64,000 bases of DNA, taken from Paramoeba atlantica. Taxonomy: Eukaryota > Discosea. How positions within the stretch are numbered: the stretch's first letter is position 1; the number at the start of each line of letters is the position of its first letter. The stretch spans positions 124,001 through 188,000 of the forward strand of contig CDRNVI010000032.1 of the NCBI GenBank assembly GCA_977017575.1, written 5' to 3'. The notes beneath the pieces were generated by a model. That model was not told where the DNA came from. It was given only the letters and a program-made list of their open reading frames with translations, and did no database searches. Position numbers and translations under genes: made by a program. Shown here in pieces: positions 47,867 through 57,857 of the stretch.

Positions 47867-49436
47867 AACCACCGTCCGGGTTATTATACCTAGGAGGAAT
47901 AATAAGTGTCCCTAGGTATAATAAGTTTTCTTTGAAAAAAGGGTAAAAAAATTTTTGCGCCGTTTCGCGGCGCGTTCTTTTTCACATTTTCCAACAAGTT
48001 ATGATCCATTCGCAAGTTTTCCTCTGCCGCCTGTGGGATCCTGGGGAAACGTGTGCGAGTGTGGGGGTAAGTTTGTTTTCTGGGGCTTCAGGGGTAAAAG
48101 AATATGAAATGCCACGAATACATGTATTTTCGTGGTTACTATACCCCAACTGGTCAAAACTCTTGACAATGTCAATCTGATTTCTTGGTAAGTTTCCCTT
48201 ATCAAACGCAACATTGAAATTTACGTGCAGTGAGTGGAAAAGATTGCTTCGACAACAAAGAGCATGCACCAGCATGCTTTTACGTGTCCAGGCGATGAAT
48301 TCACCCTTTCAGAGTGTTTATGTTAGGGCGATCGTCCGTAATCCCGCCTTTGTGGCATAAATCAGGGGGGGGGGAATCAGAAAAATTGTGAAAAATGCAA
48401 GATTTTGTCTACCAAACAAGTGATCTATGTGCATTCGAAAATCCAAACAACGAAGATTCCATGCCTGCACGTTCACGGGCCCTGTTCGAGAGCTCTCGAA
48501 TGCGCTATAACTTTCCAAAATGGGTCAAGTTTTACAAATTTTAGTCCCTTCCCACATCAAAATTTACGGTCCTGTAAGTTTTGCACCTGCCTCTGAATGT
48601 AGGGGGGAGGTATAATAAGGACCCCAGGGACACTTATTATACCTAGGAGGTACAATAGGTGTCCCTAGGTACAGTAGTGGGCAACGATATGTACCCCCCT
48701 ACAGGTCTTGTATTTTGGCCGATTTTGGAAAATTTTTGCATACCACCGTTTTTCGACCCAATCGTTCCGAATCCGAGGTCCGTTTCACTCGAGCGACCCC
48801 CTACCCTCCTTATCCAGGTAGCGGCCAAAGTGTAGGCGAACACGATTTTTGGCAAAATTTTGGATAATTTTTGTAAAACAGTGACTCGAATTCCAGATAA
48901 GAATCATGTAAGCAGGCAGAAGGCTCGTGATTAGTGCTCAGTTAAGTGTCTCCTTGCCTTCTCGCCCGCAAAAATATTCTTGGGATGGCTGTACAAAAGG
49001 TTTTCAGGAAATTCTGGTTCATCCTGAAAATTATTCAGGATGAAGGGGGAATTGTGAGAAAAATTGGACGAAATGTTAAGAAAAACATTTATCGATAATG
49101 ATAGCGCTTCTAATGGGTGACAAAAGCGGTCCACATCTCACGACGTGCGTGTTGTGCAGCAAGACAGGCGGGACGAGATAGTTCCGTCGTGTAAAAGCGT
49201 AGAAGCGCGAAAAATGACGCAAGATAGGGGTGTTCTGCAAAAATCATGGTTTTTCGCACATTTTTTTGAGGTTTCAATATGAACCAGCTTTCAACGAGTG
49301 AAAAGGACCTCGGATTCGGAACGATTGGGTCGAAAAACGATGGTAGGCAAAATATTTCCAAAATCGGCCAAAATACAAGACCTGTAGGGGGGTACATATC
49401 GTTGCCCATCACTGTACAATAACCCGGACGGTGGTT
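47867..49436. mobile_element. TA-flanked TIR element family D, carrying nested C3
   Basis: The left terminus aaccaccgtccgggttatta mirrors the right ...aataacccggacggtggtt, with TA at 47865-47866 and 49437-49438. Matching subterminal blocks (cctaggaggaataataagtg, gtccctaggta) lie inside both ends. On the right they are split by the insertion of C3 at a TA within the terminal repeat. Without C3 the element is about 825 bp. A solitary family I terminus also lies inside (48485-48560). An isolated family D right end occurs at about 16350-16373. Confidence 0.82.
48672..49414. mobile_element. Tc1/mariner-like TIR element C3, 743 bp (nested)
   Basis: Arms of about 120 bp (48672-48791 and 49295-49414) begin cagtagtgggcaacgatatg and share the family blocks of C1 and C2 (ctacaggtcttg, cccaatcgttccgaatccga). 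TA flanks at 48670-48671 and 49415-49416. The inner flank on the left (accccctaccctcc) matches, inverted, the right inner flank of C1. No coding frame is evident. Confidence 0.88.
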
Positions 49437-49438
49437 TA

Positions 49439-50105
49439 GTATCGACCACGAATTTTTGGTCGATACTAATACAATACTTTTTATCGATTTCCACGAGTTG
49501 CCACTGGCCTCCAAAAAGTTGGACATTATCATATCGGATCTGTGTAAACGTATAGTGAAGCATAAAAATAGGAGAGAAATCAGTCAGCTTCCCTCGAGAT
49601 GATCAAGTGGCCTCGTATATCAGAACTCATTATGCTAATTTCCTGAAAATTCGAAAAAAACAACGAAATTCAGGTCAAAACTCAAAAAAGTGGTCGATAC
49701 TAATAGATACAATACTTTTTTATGTCGACCATTTTTGTGAACAATACTTTTTGGCGGGGGTGTAGTACTTACTTCTATACATTTTGGGGTATGCTTTTTT
49801 AGTTCAGGATAAGTTCAGTAAATAAATTTCAATGCACTACCGTATTTTACCCCGTTACAGACTACAAAGAGCACCGCGAGAGCTTTTACTTTGATTCCCT
49901 CATCGTTCGATGAAACTAGCGCTACCAATTTCATGCAAAGATCTGTGCAAGAGCTTGTGAAAGCGATATTAAGACCGCAAAACACATATTGAAATCACAA
50001 AAATTACATACACATCGATTATTACCAATTTCAGACTACCCTGCTGTATACCCTTCTTTCTTTTATTTCTTGCATCAAAATTGTTCACTATATAGAGCGT
50101 TTCGC
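49439..50105. other. Gap with a short direct repeat
   Basis: The string ggtcgatactaatacaatac followed by tttttat occurs near 49458 and, with a small insertion, near 49692. gtcgacca-type strings flank them. No gene was recognised before the LRR gene. Confidence 0.5.
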
Positions 50106-50924
50106 TCAGTGAATGTGAACGAATCTTGGTAAGTCGCCAGAATAAATGTCTGTTAACTTATTATCTCGCAAATCCAAGTCCGTCATCGTACCCGACTTCA
50201 AACCTTCGAGTCCTACAACTTTCGTAAATTGATTTCCAGAAAGACTAAGGGAACGTAGTGAAGAAGTCAAAGAACGGATATCAATTTCCCCACTAAAGCG
50301 ATTTTTTGAGAGACGCAACGCATTAAGCTTTGCAGGAAGAGCACTCAGACATATTTCGCCTTCCAGCTCGTTTTGAAAAAGATAAACGGTGCGAAGCTCA
50401 TCCGGAAGTCGGGTAAGATCTATCGGTCCCGAAAAATAGTTGACCTGGGCATGGAACGCAGTCATAACAACAGGAAGCGCACAAAGATTCAGTGACCCAG
50501 AAAAGCGATTTGTGTGGACTTGCAAAGTTTCAAGCCTCTGTGGCAACGCTTCGAGTTGTACTCCCCCCTCGAGATTATTCTTCGCGATGTTCAACGTGTG
50601 TACAGTAGCGGGAATGAACGACCACTCCAGCGTGCCACGAAGTGTCCCCGGAGAACCCAACAAGTGCATCTGTGGCCACGTAATGGCCACAACCGTACCA
50701 TTCTCATCGCAGTGAACTCCCTTCCAGCTAAACGCGGGGGTGTCGACTCCCCATGTAGGGTGATGATTGGTTACGTTTTCCACGAGTCGTGAAAGTTCGT
50801 ACTCCGGTGAGAGGGAAATCCCACGCCGTACTTTGGCTGGTCGAGAGCGTGGTTGGTCGTCCGCAGCTGGAATAAAAACCAAGGAGGAGTGTTTGGTAGA
50901 CATCTTCGAAACAGTATGAGTCAT
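50106..50924 (-). CDS. Leucine-rich repeat family protein, copy 4
   Basis: A 272-residue intact member (or 265 residues from Met8 at 50903). The N-terminal module RPAKVRRGISLSPEYELSRL precedes the cap SW...FSWKGVHC, resembling the plant-type LRR N-cap. About seven repeats of roughly 23 residues follow, with the pattern LP..L..L.L..N.FSG.I(D/N)L, for example LPQRLETLQVHTNRFSGSLN and LPAKLNALRLSKNRFSGEID. No signal peptide or transmembrane segment is visible, so it is probably cytosolic or nuclear. It provides the best reference for the family. Role unknown. Confidence 0.88.
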   Translation of the reverse strand: MTHTVSKMSTKHSSLVFIPAADDQPRSRPAKVRRGISLSPEYELSRLVENVTNHHPTWGVDTPAFSWKGVHCDENGTVVAITWPQMHLLGSPGTLRGTLEWSFIPATVHTLNIAKNNLEGGVQLEALPQRLETLQVHTNRFSGSLNLCALPVVMTAFHAQVNYFSGPIDLTRLPDELRTVYLFQNELEGEICLSALPAKLNALRLSKNRFSGEIDIRSLTSSLRSLSLSGNQFTKVVGLEGLKSGTMTDLDLRDNKLTDIYSGDLPRFVHIH

Positions 50925-51216
50925 GCGTGACGTATTCTTTGACGTGGCAAAAATAATATTTACTAAATACTATTTCTTTCCAGGGGCCCGAAGAGCGGTA
51001 TAAATTTCTTAGAAAGTTCAAGGAACATACTCTTTTTGTACTTTTATTTTTGACACCTATTTTTGACATGGATTTTGGCGCGATTATACAAGTTTGCTTA
51101 AACAGCTCTAATACCGACTACGTCCTAATGTTGAGTAGTTCATATTCAAATCCGGAAAGTCAGACTTCAAAATTAGGAGAAATGATTTAGTCAGTACCTC
51201 AAGAGTAAGACAAATT

Positions 51217-51771
51217 TTATTTTAAAGACTGTACTTGTGCGTTTGACTCCTTCGATGGAATGTACGGTGTAACAGGAAGAAGAGTAATATCGACTTCAGT
51301 ATAATGTGACGCCATTCTTTCCAAAAAGTGAGGATTTAGCGGTCCTTTCGATTCGTCGTACCAAGAGCTTGGGCGGGGCTGCCTCAGACCCGCACGAGCT
51401 TTTTGTAAAGCCTCCTGAGATTGTTTCTCAAGCTCTAGGCGTCGCAGTACAGTCATCTCGTGGACGCGCTTGATGCCCGTGGTGGTCGGTAGTGTGTATT
51501 TGTGTATCGGAATACCTCGACGCTGTAACTCGTGCTCAAAAGGACCAGTTCCATAAGTTGGATGAAGACCCTGATTGTGGAAAGCGCTGGAAGTTTGCCT
51601 CATACGGTACAACCAGTACCTTGCTCGGATCAGTTCCAGGCCAGCTACTTTTCGTTTCCATTCTTGGGGATGGTAGTACAGTTTTGCCGTGTAGTAATTT
51701 TCGTTGTCCTCTAAGTAGTAGCCCGCGTGACGGGCGGTAAAACTTTGTCGAAGTGGAGCTGCACGCTTCAT
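51217..51771 (-). CDS. Basic 184-residue protein, possibly mitochondrial
   Basis: An intact frame with an Arg/Thr/Ser N-terminus without acids (MKRAAPLRQSFTARHAGYYL), suggestive of a mitochondrial presequence. The body is Tyr/Arg-rich (RARYWLYRMRQ, then ELQRRGIPIHKYTLPTTTGI and a charged helix around VLRRLELEKQSQEALQKARA). The composition resembles mitoribosomal proteins, which are numerous and divergent in kinetoplastids. I do not recognise a named family and the assignment is a guess from composition. Orientation and neighbours (LRR copy 4, deaminase-like gene) say nothing about function. Confidence 0.55.
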   Translation of the reverse strand: MKRAAPLRQSFTARHAGYYLEDNENYYTAKLYYHPQEWKRKVAGLELIRARYWLYRMRQTSSAFHNQGLHPTYGTGPFEHELQRRGIPIHKYTLPTTTGIKRVHEMTVLRRLELEKQSQEALQKARAGLRQPRPSSWYDESKGPLNPHFLERMASHYTEVDITLLPVTPYIPSKESNAQVQSLK

Positions 51772-51976
51772 AAAGGCGACAAAAATCTAAAATTAAATAA
51801 AAATAGGACGATACACGAAGCGTTGATTTATCCTCATGTATTGTGTATTCTATCCAACGTAAATTCTTTTTTTTGAATGACTACTACAATTATAGGATAA
51901 CTAACCCAAGCACCGACGCAATATCCTTCAGAGAAGGCTGAATGGTGTAACTCGGCTTATGTTTACTCTGTGTGAG

Positions 51977-53059
51977 CTAGTTGACTTCTATACCGGTGCG
52001 AGGAACTACTCTCCTTTCCCACGTGACACGATGAACTACACGCAATTCAGGATCTCGAGTTACAAATACTGGTAACGAGGGTGTGAGCGACGCATCGCGA
52101 CCATAAAAGTCATGAAGGGAAAATTCGCTGAAGAGCTCGTTTTTCTGCTTCCATCGAGTTCGGGGAAGCCGTGGAAAAACTCGACGCACACGCCTTTGCA
52201 AAGAAGATGCTGTGAATGTCGAATTTGAAGACTGAAACCGTTTCATACAATGTGTACTTTGTCGACCAAGATTGTATTTCCTCATTTCTACGTATTTTGA
52301 TACAATCTTCAAATACCGAAGGCATGGCTGACACGGAACGTAGATCGCCATTGTTTCAAGAACTACATCTGCGTGTTTCATTCCCCACTTCTTCTGATTC
52401 CATAGGAACAGTTTGTTGGAAACTGAAGAATTACCAATGAATGACGAATAAAGATCCCCTAGAAATGAAGAAAACCCGGATTGACATGTACAAGAATAGT
52501 CTTGTTGAGGAATACGATTATTCAAGGCCACAATATACATCGCCCGAATATGCGAGTAGGGTATTCCCGCTGCGGCAAGAGATCCTAAAGCATTCTGTTC
52601 AGCACAGCCTTTTAGTATACCGCGAAGAATGGAATTTGTGATAAAGTTCTCGGAAGCATAATTTGTTGACTCTCGCATTGAAATTTTTGAGGATTTGCGT
52701 TCTGTTTTGGAATAGTGCTCATTGATAGCTTTGTGCAATGAATGATTAATGCCAAAGAGAAAATTTCTTGCGGAAACATCCGAGTGCAGGTGCGGAGTTT
52801 TTAACGACTTCGAATCGACCGAGAACTGAAATTCTGAATTCGACGATTTGCACTCACTGTACTCCAATCCACATAGTACATATTGTGGGTGCCTTTTAGC
52901 TCCAGAAGATTTATTTTCATGCATTAAGTTCATGTTAGTATGAGTTTTCCGGCTTTGTACATGACAATCGTGGGATAAAGGAAAACGTAGTTCAGAAAGC
53001 GACAGATTCTTTATTTTAGCTTCGATATGACGCCATACGTTTGTGGTCGGGAACTGCAT
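51977..53059 (-). CDS. Cytidine-deaminase-fold protein
   Basis: From the ATG at 53059 (one codon after a GTG) this is 360 residues. It has the two zinc motifs of the cytidine deaminase superfamily: CAEQNAL at residues 152-158 (ligand Cys plus catalytic Glu, Cys in place of His as in free-nucleoside CDAs) and PCQPC at 242-246. The spacing between motifs is about 85 residues, far longer than the ~30 usual in CDA. The insert carries an extra CTC motif (about 190-192). The ~130-residue N-terminal and ~110-residue basic C-terminal parts are unlike known CDAs. A nucleoside, tRNA or other nucleic-acid substrate is possible. The superfamily call is sound; the substrate is unknown. Confidence 0.68.
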   Translation of the reverse strand: MQFPTTNVWRHIEAKIKNLSLSELRFPLSHDCHVQSRKTHTNMNLMHENKSSGAKRHPQYVLCGLEYSECKSSNSEFQFSVDSKSLKTPHLHSDVSARNFLFGINHSLHKAINEHYSKTERKSSKISMRESTNYASENFITNSILRGILKGCAEQNALGSLAAAGIPYSHIRAMYIVALNNRIPQQDYSCTCQSGFSSFLGDLYSSFIGNSSVSNKLFLWNQKKWGMKHADVVLETMAIYVPCQPCLRYLKIVSKYVEMRKYNLGRQSTHCMKRFQSSNSTFTASSLQRRVRRVFPRLPRTRWKQKNELFSEFSLHDFYGRDASLTPSLPVFVTRDPELRVVHRVTWERRVVPRTGIEVN

Positions 53060-53483
53060 CACATTGTTGGATTGGACTTCTTCACAGTTTCAAAAGCACA
53101 GTACGCGAATATAGTTCATTTCATAGGTTTCGGAAACCCCACTTTTTCAAAAGTAAAGCTAACTTCGAAAATTAATTTATAAGGTGACCCGACGACGTTT
53201 CACAGCAGTTTTCATTCAATGAGTGCGCCAAAAAACATGCTAGTGTTCTACTTTGAAAAAGTAAAAAATAATCATACATATTGCGTAAAACAAATTCATA
53301 CAATATAATTAGCGGACACCCGCCTTCCTCCACTCTTTTACCGCGGAGGATAGTATTGCGTACGTATGCAAAAATTCAATCGAGGTCAATCGAAGTTGTA
53401 TTGTACAATCTAATAGTCGTAAAAAAGGACATCAAGCGTATTGAAACGGAAACATCAATTACTATGTGAAATAGCGCATCGCA

Positions 53484-54446
53484 CTAAACCTCATCATCTG
53501 GAATGTCTTCATCTTCCACCATTTTACCTGTGTGTTCATTGTACCATGGTACGGGCGTCTTCGTGTCCACATATTCTTCTGTCGCCTCCGTATCACGTTT
53601 CTTTTTTCTCCTCTTTCTTCTTTCTGGGGCAAGAAATGCTTGCCCTGTTTCCATGGCAATATCTTCCTTGCGAGGTTGTGGTAATGGTGGAAAAGTTGTG
53701 CGCTCTTCAAATTTCCTCTTTTCTCGCTTGCGCCTTACTTTTGCGCCAGGACCTTCCGCGTCCGGCTTATCGGTATTGTCGTCTACACTCTTCGGATGTT
53801 TTGTTTTCTTTTGATGAGCTTTCCGGTACGTAGGGAGAAACCTTGACCAGTCCTCGTGAGCTAAATCCTCCCTAGAAGATAATTCTTTCAAGATCATCAG
53901 GCGTTTGAGACCATACACAGGATGGATGTTCCGCATCGTATCCAAAACAATGCGACGAACTTGCTTAATCCCTTTTTCAGGACCCATCACAGACACAGTT
54001 TTTCCTTGAACAAAAACATAACACTCTGTCAAGATTTCTAAGGTGCGAAGCGTTTGACCATTGGGTCCCACGAGCCTGTCTCGACGCTTCACAAATCTTT
54101 GTGTGTTGTGTACAAGATTGCCAATTTTTATTATATCATAGGACATTTCGTCGCGAAATATATTCTGGGCCTGCGAGAGGGGTACGCTACGAGCAAGTAA
54201 ACGAATGAAATCTCTGGCCTGTAATATTGCAAGAGGGTCGAAAGTTTTACGTGTGGTTTTTACTGTCATGGAGCCCTCTATAAGATTTAGTTCGCCCCTA
54301 ATTTCGCAAGCACGAAGGACATTCTGAGCTTCATTCCACAGAGAACGGAGATGTGACTCTAAGTAGGAAGGGAACAACGTAGTAAATGATGACTCCTCAA
54401 TACAGCAACCTTGACCCTTGGGAAGGTCTTCTCTTGTAAGCTTCAT
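53484..54446 (-). CDS. KRR1: KRR1 small-subunit processome KH protein
   Basis: From the ATG at 54446 (MKLTREDLPKG) this is 320 residues. The order of conserved blocks is that of KRR1: FPSYLESHLRSLW, RGELNLIEGSMTVKTTRKT, then the KH region (DEMSYDIIKIGNLV, RRDRLVGPNGQTLRTLEIL, YVFVQGKTVSVMG). The family signature NIHPVYGLKRLMILKEL and a Lys/Arg-rich tail (KVRRKREKRKFEERT) follow. KRR1 acts with other processome proteins in nucleolar processing of 18S pre-rRNA. Length matches yeast Krr1 (316). Secure. Confidence 0.94.
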   Translation of the reverse strand: MKLTREDLPKGQGCCIEESSFTTLFPSYLESHLRSLWNEAQNVLRACEIRGELNLIEGSMTVKTTRKTFDPLAILQARDFIRLLARSVPLSQAQNIFRDEMSYDIIKIGNLVHNTQRFVKRRDRLVGPNGQTLRTLEILTECYVFVQGKTVSVMGPEKGIKQVRRIVLDTMRNIHPVYGLKRLMILKELSSREDLAHEDWSRFLPTYRKAHQKKTKHPKSVDDNTDKPDAEGPGAKVRRKREKRKFEERTTFPPLPQPRKEDIAMETGQAFLAPERRKRRKKKRDTEATEEYVDTKTPVPWYNEHTGKMVEDEDIPDDEV

Positions 54447-55425
54447 CAAAATGGACGAATTCCTCAAAAAATGAAGTGCAGAAAAATATAGTTGTATTTA
54501 CAAATATGTAGGACAGAAGTGTCACCCATGGAATAAGATTATGTTATGGTGAAGAATAAAGTGTTCAAACGGATGAGAACATGAAAATGGTTGGTGAAAG
54601 GGAACTGGTTGAAAGTGTACATTATTTGTTCAATCCCACGAATTAGACTATTTATAAATATGATTATAATAATTGTTTTTGACCTAATGGCGAATCAAAG
54701 TTACTACACCCCCGTTCTTGCCTTTTTGAAACTGTTCCATGTAGATGCATTGTTCATATTTTAGGAAAACAATGTGCGGAAAATGTTCCTCTAGTGGAGC
54801 ATAACTCAGGAAAAATAGTTAAAAACTTTCGGAATCGAATTAAAAGCATTTTTCCGGTCCTCTCAGCACTGTTCCCCAAAAGTACGTTTTTAAATTACTT
54901 AAAATAGATTGACGTAGCTCTCTGGGGAATAGTTTCATTATTTTAGAACGGGGGTCATTATTTTAGAACAAATCTGCGATTTGTTCGATCTTATTCTATA
55001 TTTCGTGCATGAATTGGCAGCATTGCTCTGATCTCGTGTACTGACAATTGGTCATATACGGTTTTAGCAGCAACGAGAGAGAGAGAGGGACCCTCTCCAT
55101 TGTTTAGCGAATTGTAAGCTTGTATACCAACATGTGGGACGCGCTTAAGACCATGCGCCGCTGTTTTTCCCCCCAAAACCGACTCTAATAAGCGGGCAAC
55201 TCTAGCCTAGAGTTGAGCGGGATACCTGTTTGCCAATGTTTTTAAGCCTTTTGAACATAAACACTCATACAACCGCATTCGACCCAAAAGCCTCATATCG
55301 ATTCGTGTATTATTTATGAGTGAACACATAATAAACGGTAGAGCAAGGAAGATTAAAAGACGTTCCATGACACTGTATAAGACAAAAAATGCTTTACATT
55401 TTGTCGGAAAACGTACGAAAATATT
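54447..55425. other. Gene-free gap of about 1 kb
   Basis: Contains a possible small inverted pair (acccccgttcttg near 54704 and tagaacgggggt near 54945) that may mark an eroded element, and a perfect short palindrome (actctagcctagagt near 55199). A frame at 54991-55176 has no ATG in its first 50 codons. The acacccccgttc string recurs at about 59090. Confidence 0.45.
54463..54487 (-). promoter_or_regulatory. Candidate trans-splice acceptor upstream of KRR1
   Basis: The minus strand reads a pyrimidine-rich tract (ttctgcacttcattttttg) followed by AG, 17 bases before the ATG. It is consistent with spliced-leader addition but unproven without transcript 5' ends. Confidence 0.35.
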
Positions 55426-55902
55426 TCAAGAAATAGTTCGACGTCTGAAAAATCGAGAAGGATCGTCAAGCATGCGAGAGGGTATTTGTGGATGAGGCTT
55501 AGTGAGCAAGCAGTGCTTGATTTGTTGAACTTGTTGCACTGCTCGAATAGGGTCTGCTCTCTTGAAAGGCAAAAGTTTTTTGTTATCATATAAGCGGAAC
55601 AATAGAGTTCGCCTTTCACTCGTTTGAAGGCGGCTTGTATGAGTGGGTAAATGTTGCAATGGGGAACGAACAGGCAAATAGTCAAGAGAATTGCGGGATC
55701 CCTCTGTGGCTTCTTGCCACGTGCGGCGGACGTCAACCCCATCTCCCACACTATGTAAACGGTGATATTTTTGATACTTAGCATCACACATAGTACGACG
55801 ATTTCGTTCAATACGCTTTGGGCCATCAAAGTATTTTTCCATGTGGCGAGTGATATTAACCCTGTTGTGCTTGCGTAAAGGGCCGGTGTACCAGGAAGGC
55901 AT
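55426..55902 (-). CDS. Basic 158-residue protein, possibly mitoribosomal
   Basis: From the ATG at 55902 (MPSWYTGPLRKHNRVN) this protein is very rich in Arg, His and Lys, with segments HMEKYFDGPKRIERNRRTMC, TSERRTLLFRLYDNKKLLPF and a terminal RMLDDPSRFFRRRTIS. The composition suits an RNA-binding ribosomal or mitoribosomal component. No named family is recognised. The intact frame, ATG start and orientation support a gene. The longer overlapping frame at 55353-55976 in another phase looks like a shadow. Confidence 0.55.
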   Translation of the reverse strand: MPSWYTGPLRKHNRVNITRHMEKYFDGPKRIERNRRTMCDAKYQKYHRLHSVGDGVDVRRTWQEATEGSRNSLDYLPVRSPLQHLPTHTSRLQTSERRTLLFRLYDNKKLLPFKRADPIRAVQQVQQIKHCLLTKPHPQIPSRMLDDPSRFFRRRTIS

Positions 55903-56269
55903 TTGCAAAACAGATACCGGTAAAAAAATATGTCTTCAATGAATAATCTGATGTTTTTCAACATCAGACAAATCAAAGATAACCCAAGTCAAGAGTAAGA
56001 TAAGTCAAAGGTAATCCAGCAGCACGAGCTGCATAGAATGTGCGTGTAAAAAGAAAATCTGTCAGCAACTTTAAATATGAGTACTAAAGAAAACTAATGC
56101 AAAACAATAGGCCAGAATACATTTTCGCTCCGTGTGAAGCATTCAGCTGGTTGTTGCTAATTCACGTGTGGCATTTCACGAAAAAACATTCTTCTTCGTA
56201 TTAAAAAACATACCAAAGAGTTTTTCTAGCCAATCGATTCGCTCTACTGTCTGATCAATACGCACAATA
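55903..56269. other. Intergenic gap
   Basis: A 367-bp AT-rich spacer between two small basic-protein genes. Nothing further recognised. Confidence 0.45.
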
Positions 56270-56434
56270 TTAATTCATACATGGTTGATTCGAAGATAGA
56301 GCAGCATCAAGAAGTTTCTGTCGCACTTTAGAAACCTCACTATTTGTGTCTTTAACCTTTTTGTGAAGCTTGGTGACGGTACGACGAAGATTTCTTTTGC
56401 GACCTTTGCGCTGCTTACCCAGTCTTCCGGGCAT
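56270..56434 (-). CDS. Very basic 54-residue protein
   Basis: A short ATG-to-TAA frame encodes MPGRLGKQRKGRKRNLRRTV followed by a helical segment (TKLHKKVKDTNSEVSKVRQK) and a short neutral tail. The density of Lys/Arg, the clean start and stop, and position in line with the minus-strand genes argue for a real product, perhaps a ribosomal or nucleolar RNA-binding protein. I recognise no family. It lies about 210 bp from the Merlin transposon on its 5' side. Confidence 0.5.
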   Translation of the reverse strand: MPGRLGKQRKGRKRNLRRTVTKLHKKVKDTNSEVSKVRQKLLDAALSSNQPCMN

Positions 56435-56744
56435 GATATATTAAGACAAAGAAATTTAATAATTAGTTTAGCAGTAATAAAACATGATAGGAGATATTCA
56501 CAGCAATAGCCTTTTGATGTTTCTATAAATTCTATATTTCTTATCTTATGATTCTCGCTGTGCAGATGATAACGTTTCCGGACGCCATGGGCCCACTAGC
56601 ACTGAGCAAAAGAAAAGGAATGAGGACGTACGTTCTATAGAAGTAACGGTGAAACTGAACCAATATTCGCACTTTTCTCAATCTGGCAAAATTTTTACCT
56701 GAACGTTTTATCGCTCCTTTCTTTTATTCTGAATCATGGTTCTG

Positions 56745-56896
56745 CACATTAATTTTATAAGCATTGTGTTTTTTGAATCCATTAGTACTTGTTTATTGCT
56801 CTTCTCACCTTTAACACATCACATTTCTCACATTAATTTTATAAGCATTGTGTTTTTTGAATCCATTAGTACTTGTTTATTGCTCTTCTCACCTTT
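56745..56896 (+). repeat. Direct repeat, 68-bp copies at 84-bp spacing
   Basis: Positions 56745-56812 (from cacattaattttataagcat to cttctcaccttt) are repeated at 56829-56896 with no difference that I can see. The repeat lies within the Merlin element just before the transposase ATG and could be an internal duplication or a transposase-binding array. Confidence 0.85.
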
Positions 56897-56898
56897 TA

Positions 56899-57857
56899 AT
56901 GACGTGCACTGGGTGCGGTGGGTTCTCGTGCCGTTCGAAACTTACGATCAGAAGAATTTCTTCCTGGAGTGAGAATCAATGTCTGGATTGGATGAAAAAC
57001 CACTCTCTAGTGGCGCAGAAAGTTATTTGCTACAAGAAAAATCACAGAGCTCCGCACACCATGGCATTAGTCGGGAATAAATGGGTCTGCACCAAGCATT
57101 GTAAAGGGAGGTACGGAGCTATGGGGCCGCTGTTGCCCAGCAAGAGCCAGCGAAGCGCTAAACAGACTCTCCTGTACATCGTTTTGTACTCTAGGGGTGG
57201 GAGCCATGCGTCTTCAGTGGCGGAAACGGAGTTAAGCGAAAAAACGGTGATTAAATTGCGTCAATGGCTGGATTCCCTCATGGCCACAGCGCATATACGC
57301 CGACGAGTTCGACTGCGATCCAAGGTGACCACAATGCAATGCGATGAAACTTTTTTTCTGTCCGAAAGAGGGGCGGTTGCCATCGAGCAAAACGTGTTCG
57401 CCAAGATGGTAATCAAATTGCTCAGACGATAGCGGTCACAACGAGGGACAACGAATTATCTGAAATTCTCATGGAATCTGTTCCAAATCGAACATCTCAG
57501 AGCCTTCTTCCGAACATCCAGAATCTAGCTTCGGGAAGTCGTACAAAAATTTGGACTGATGGTGCCCGCCATAATTTGTCTCTCCGCGGCAAATATAAGT
57601 GGGAAAGTGTAAACCACAAGAGACAGTGGGTTACGAATGAAGGTGTGCACACTAATACTGTGGAGTGCGCGAACTCCATGGTCAAGAAGCGTCTAAAGCG
57701 GGACGGCAATGTTCTAGATCGAAAGTTGGAGAAGAGGGGGGATCGAATACAAGCATACGCAGAGGTATGCACCGGAAGTTTGAAGTGCAATGGGGGTGAT
57801 ACACTGCTTCAAGTCTTGCAAAATTTGAAGGAGCACTGCGTATGCCTCCATTTGTAA
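56899..57857 (+). pseudogene. Merlin (ISXO2/IS1595-like) transposase, single frameshift
   Basis: The first frame (56899-57432) contains Cys-rich N-terminal sequence (MTCTGCGGFSC) and a zinc-finger-like ICYKKNHRAP...KWVCTKHC. A helical region (VIKLRQWLDSLM) and the first catalytic acid in MQCDETFF follow. The second frame (open to 57857) contains the second Asp (IWTDGARHN) and the N-E block VHTNTVECANSMVKKRLKR. The phase change fits loss of one base, most simply in the seven-T run at 57351-57357: reading on in the second phase from there gives continuous family-like sequence (KRGGCHRAKR). A homopolymer sequencing error is a real alternative, in which case the gene would be intact. Confidence 0.85.

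Noticed and set aside
54991-55176. 61-codon minus-strand frame with protein-like composition
   Set aside because: Its first codon is TTG and the only ATG is near the end, so it does not make a plausible eukaryotic gene as it stands.
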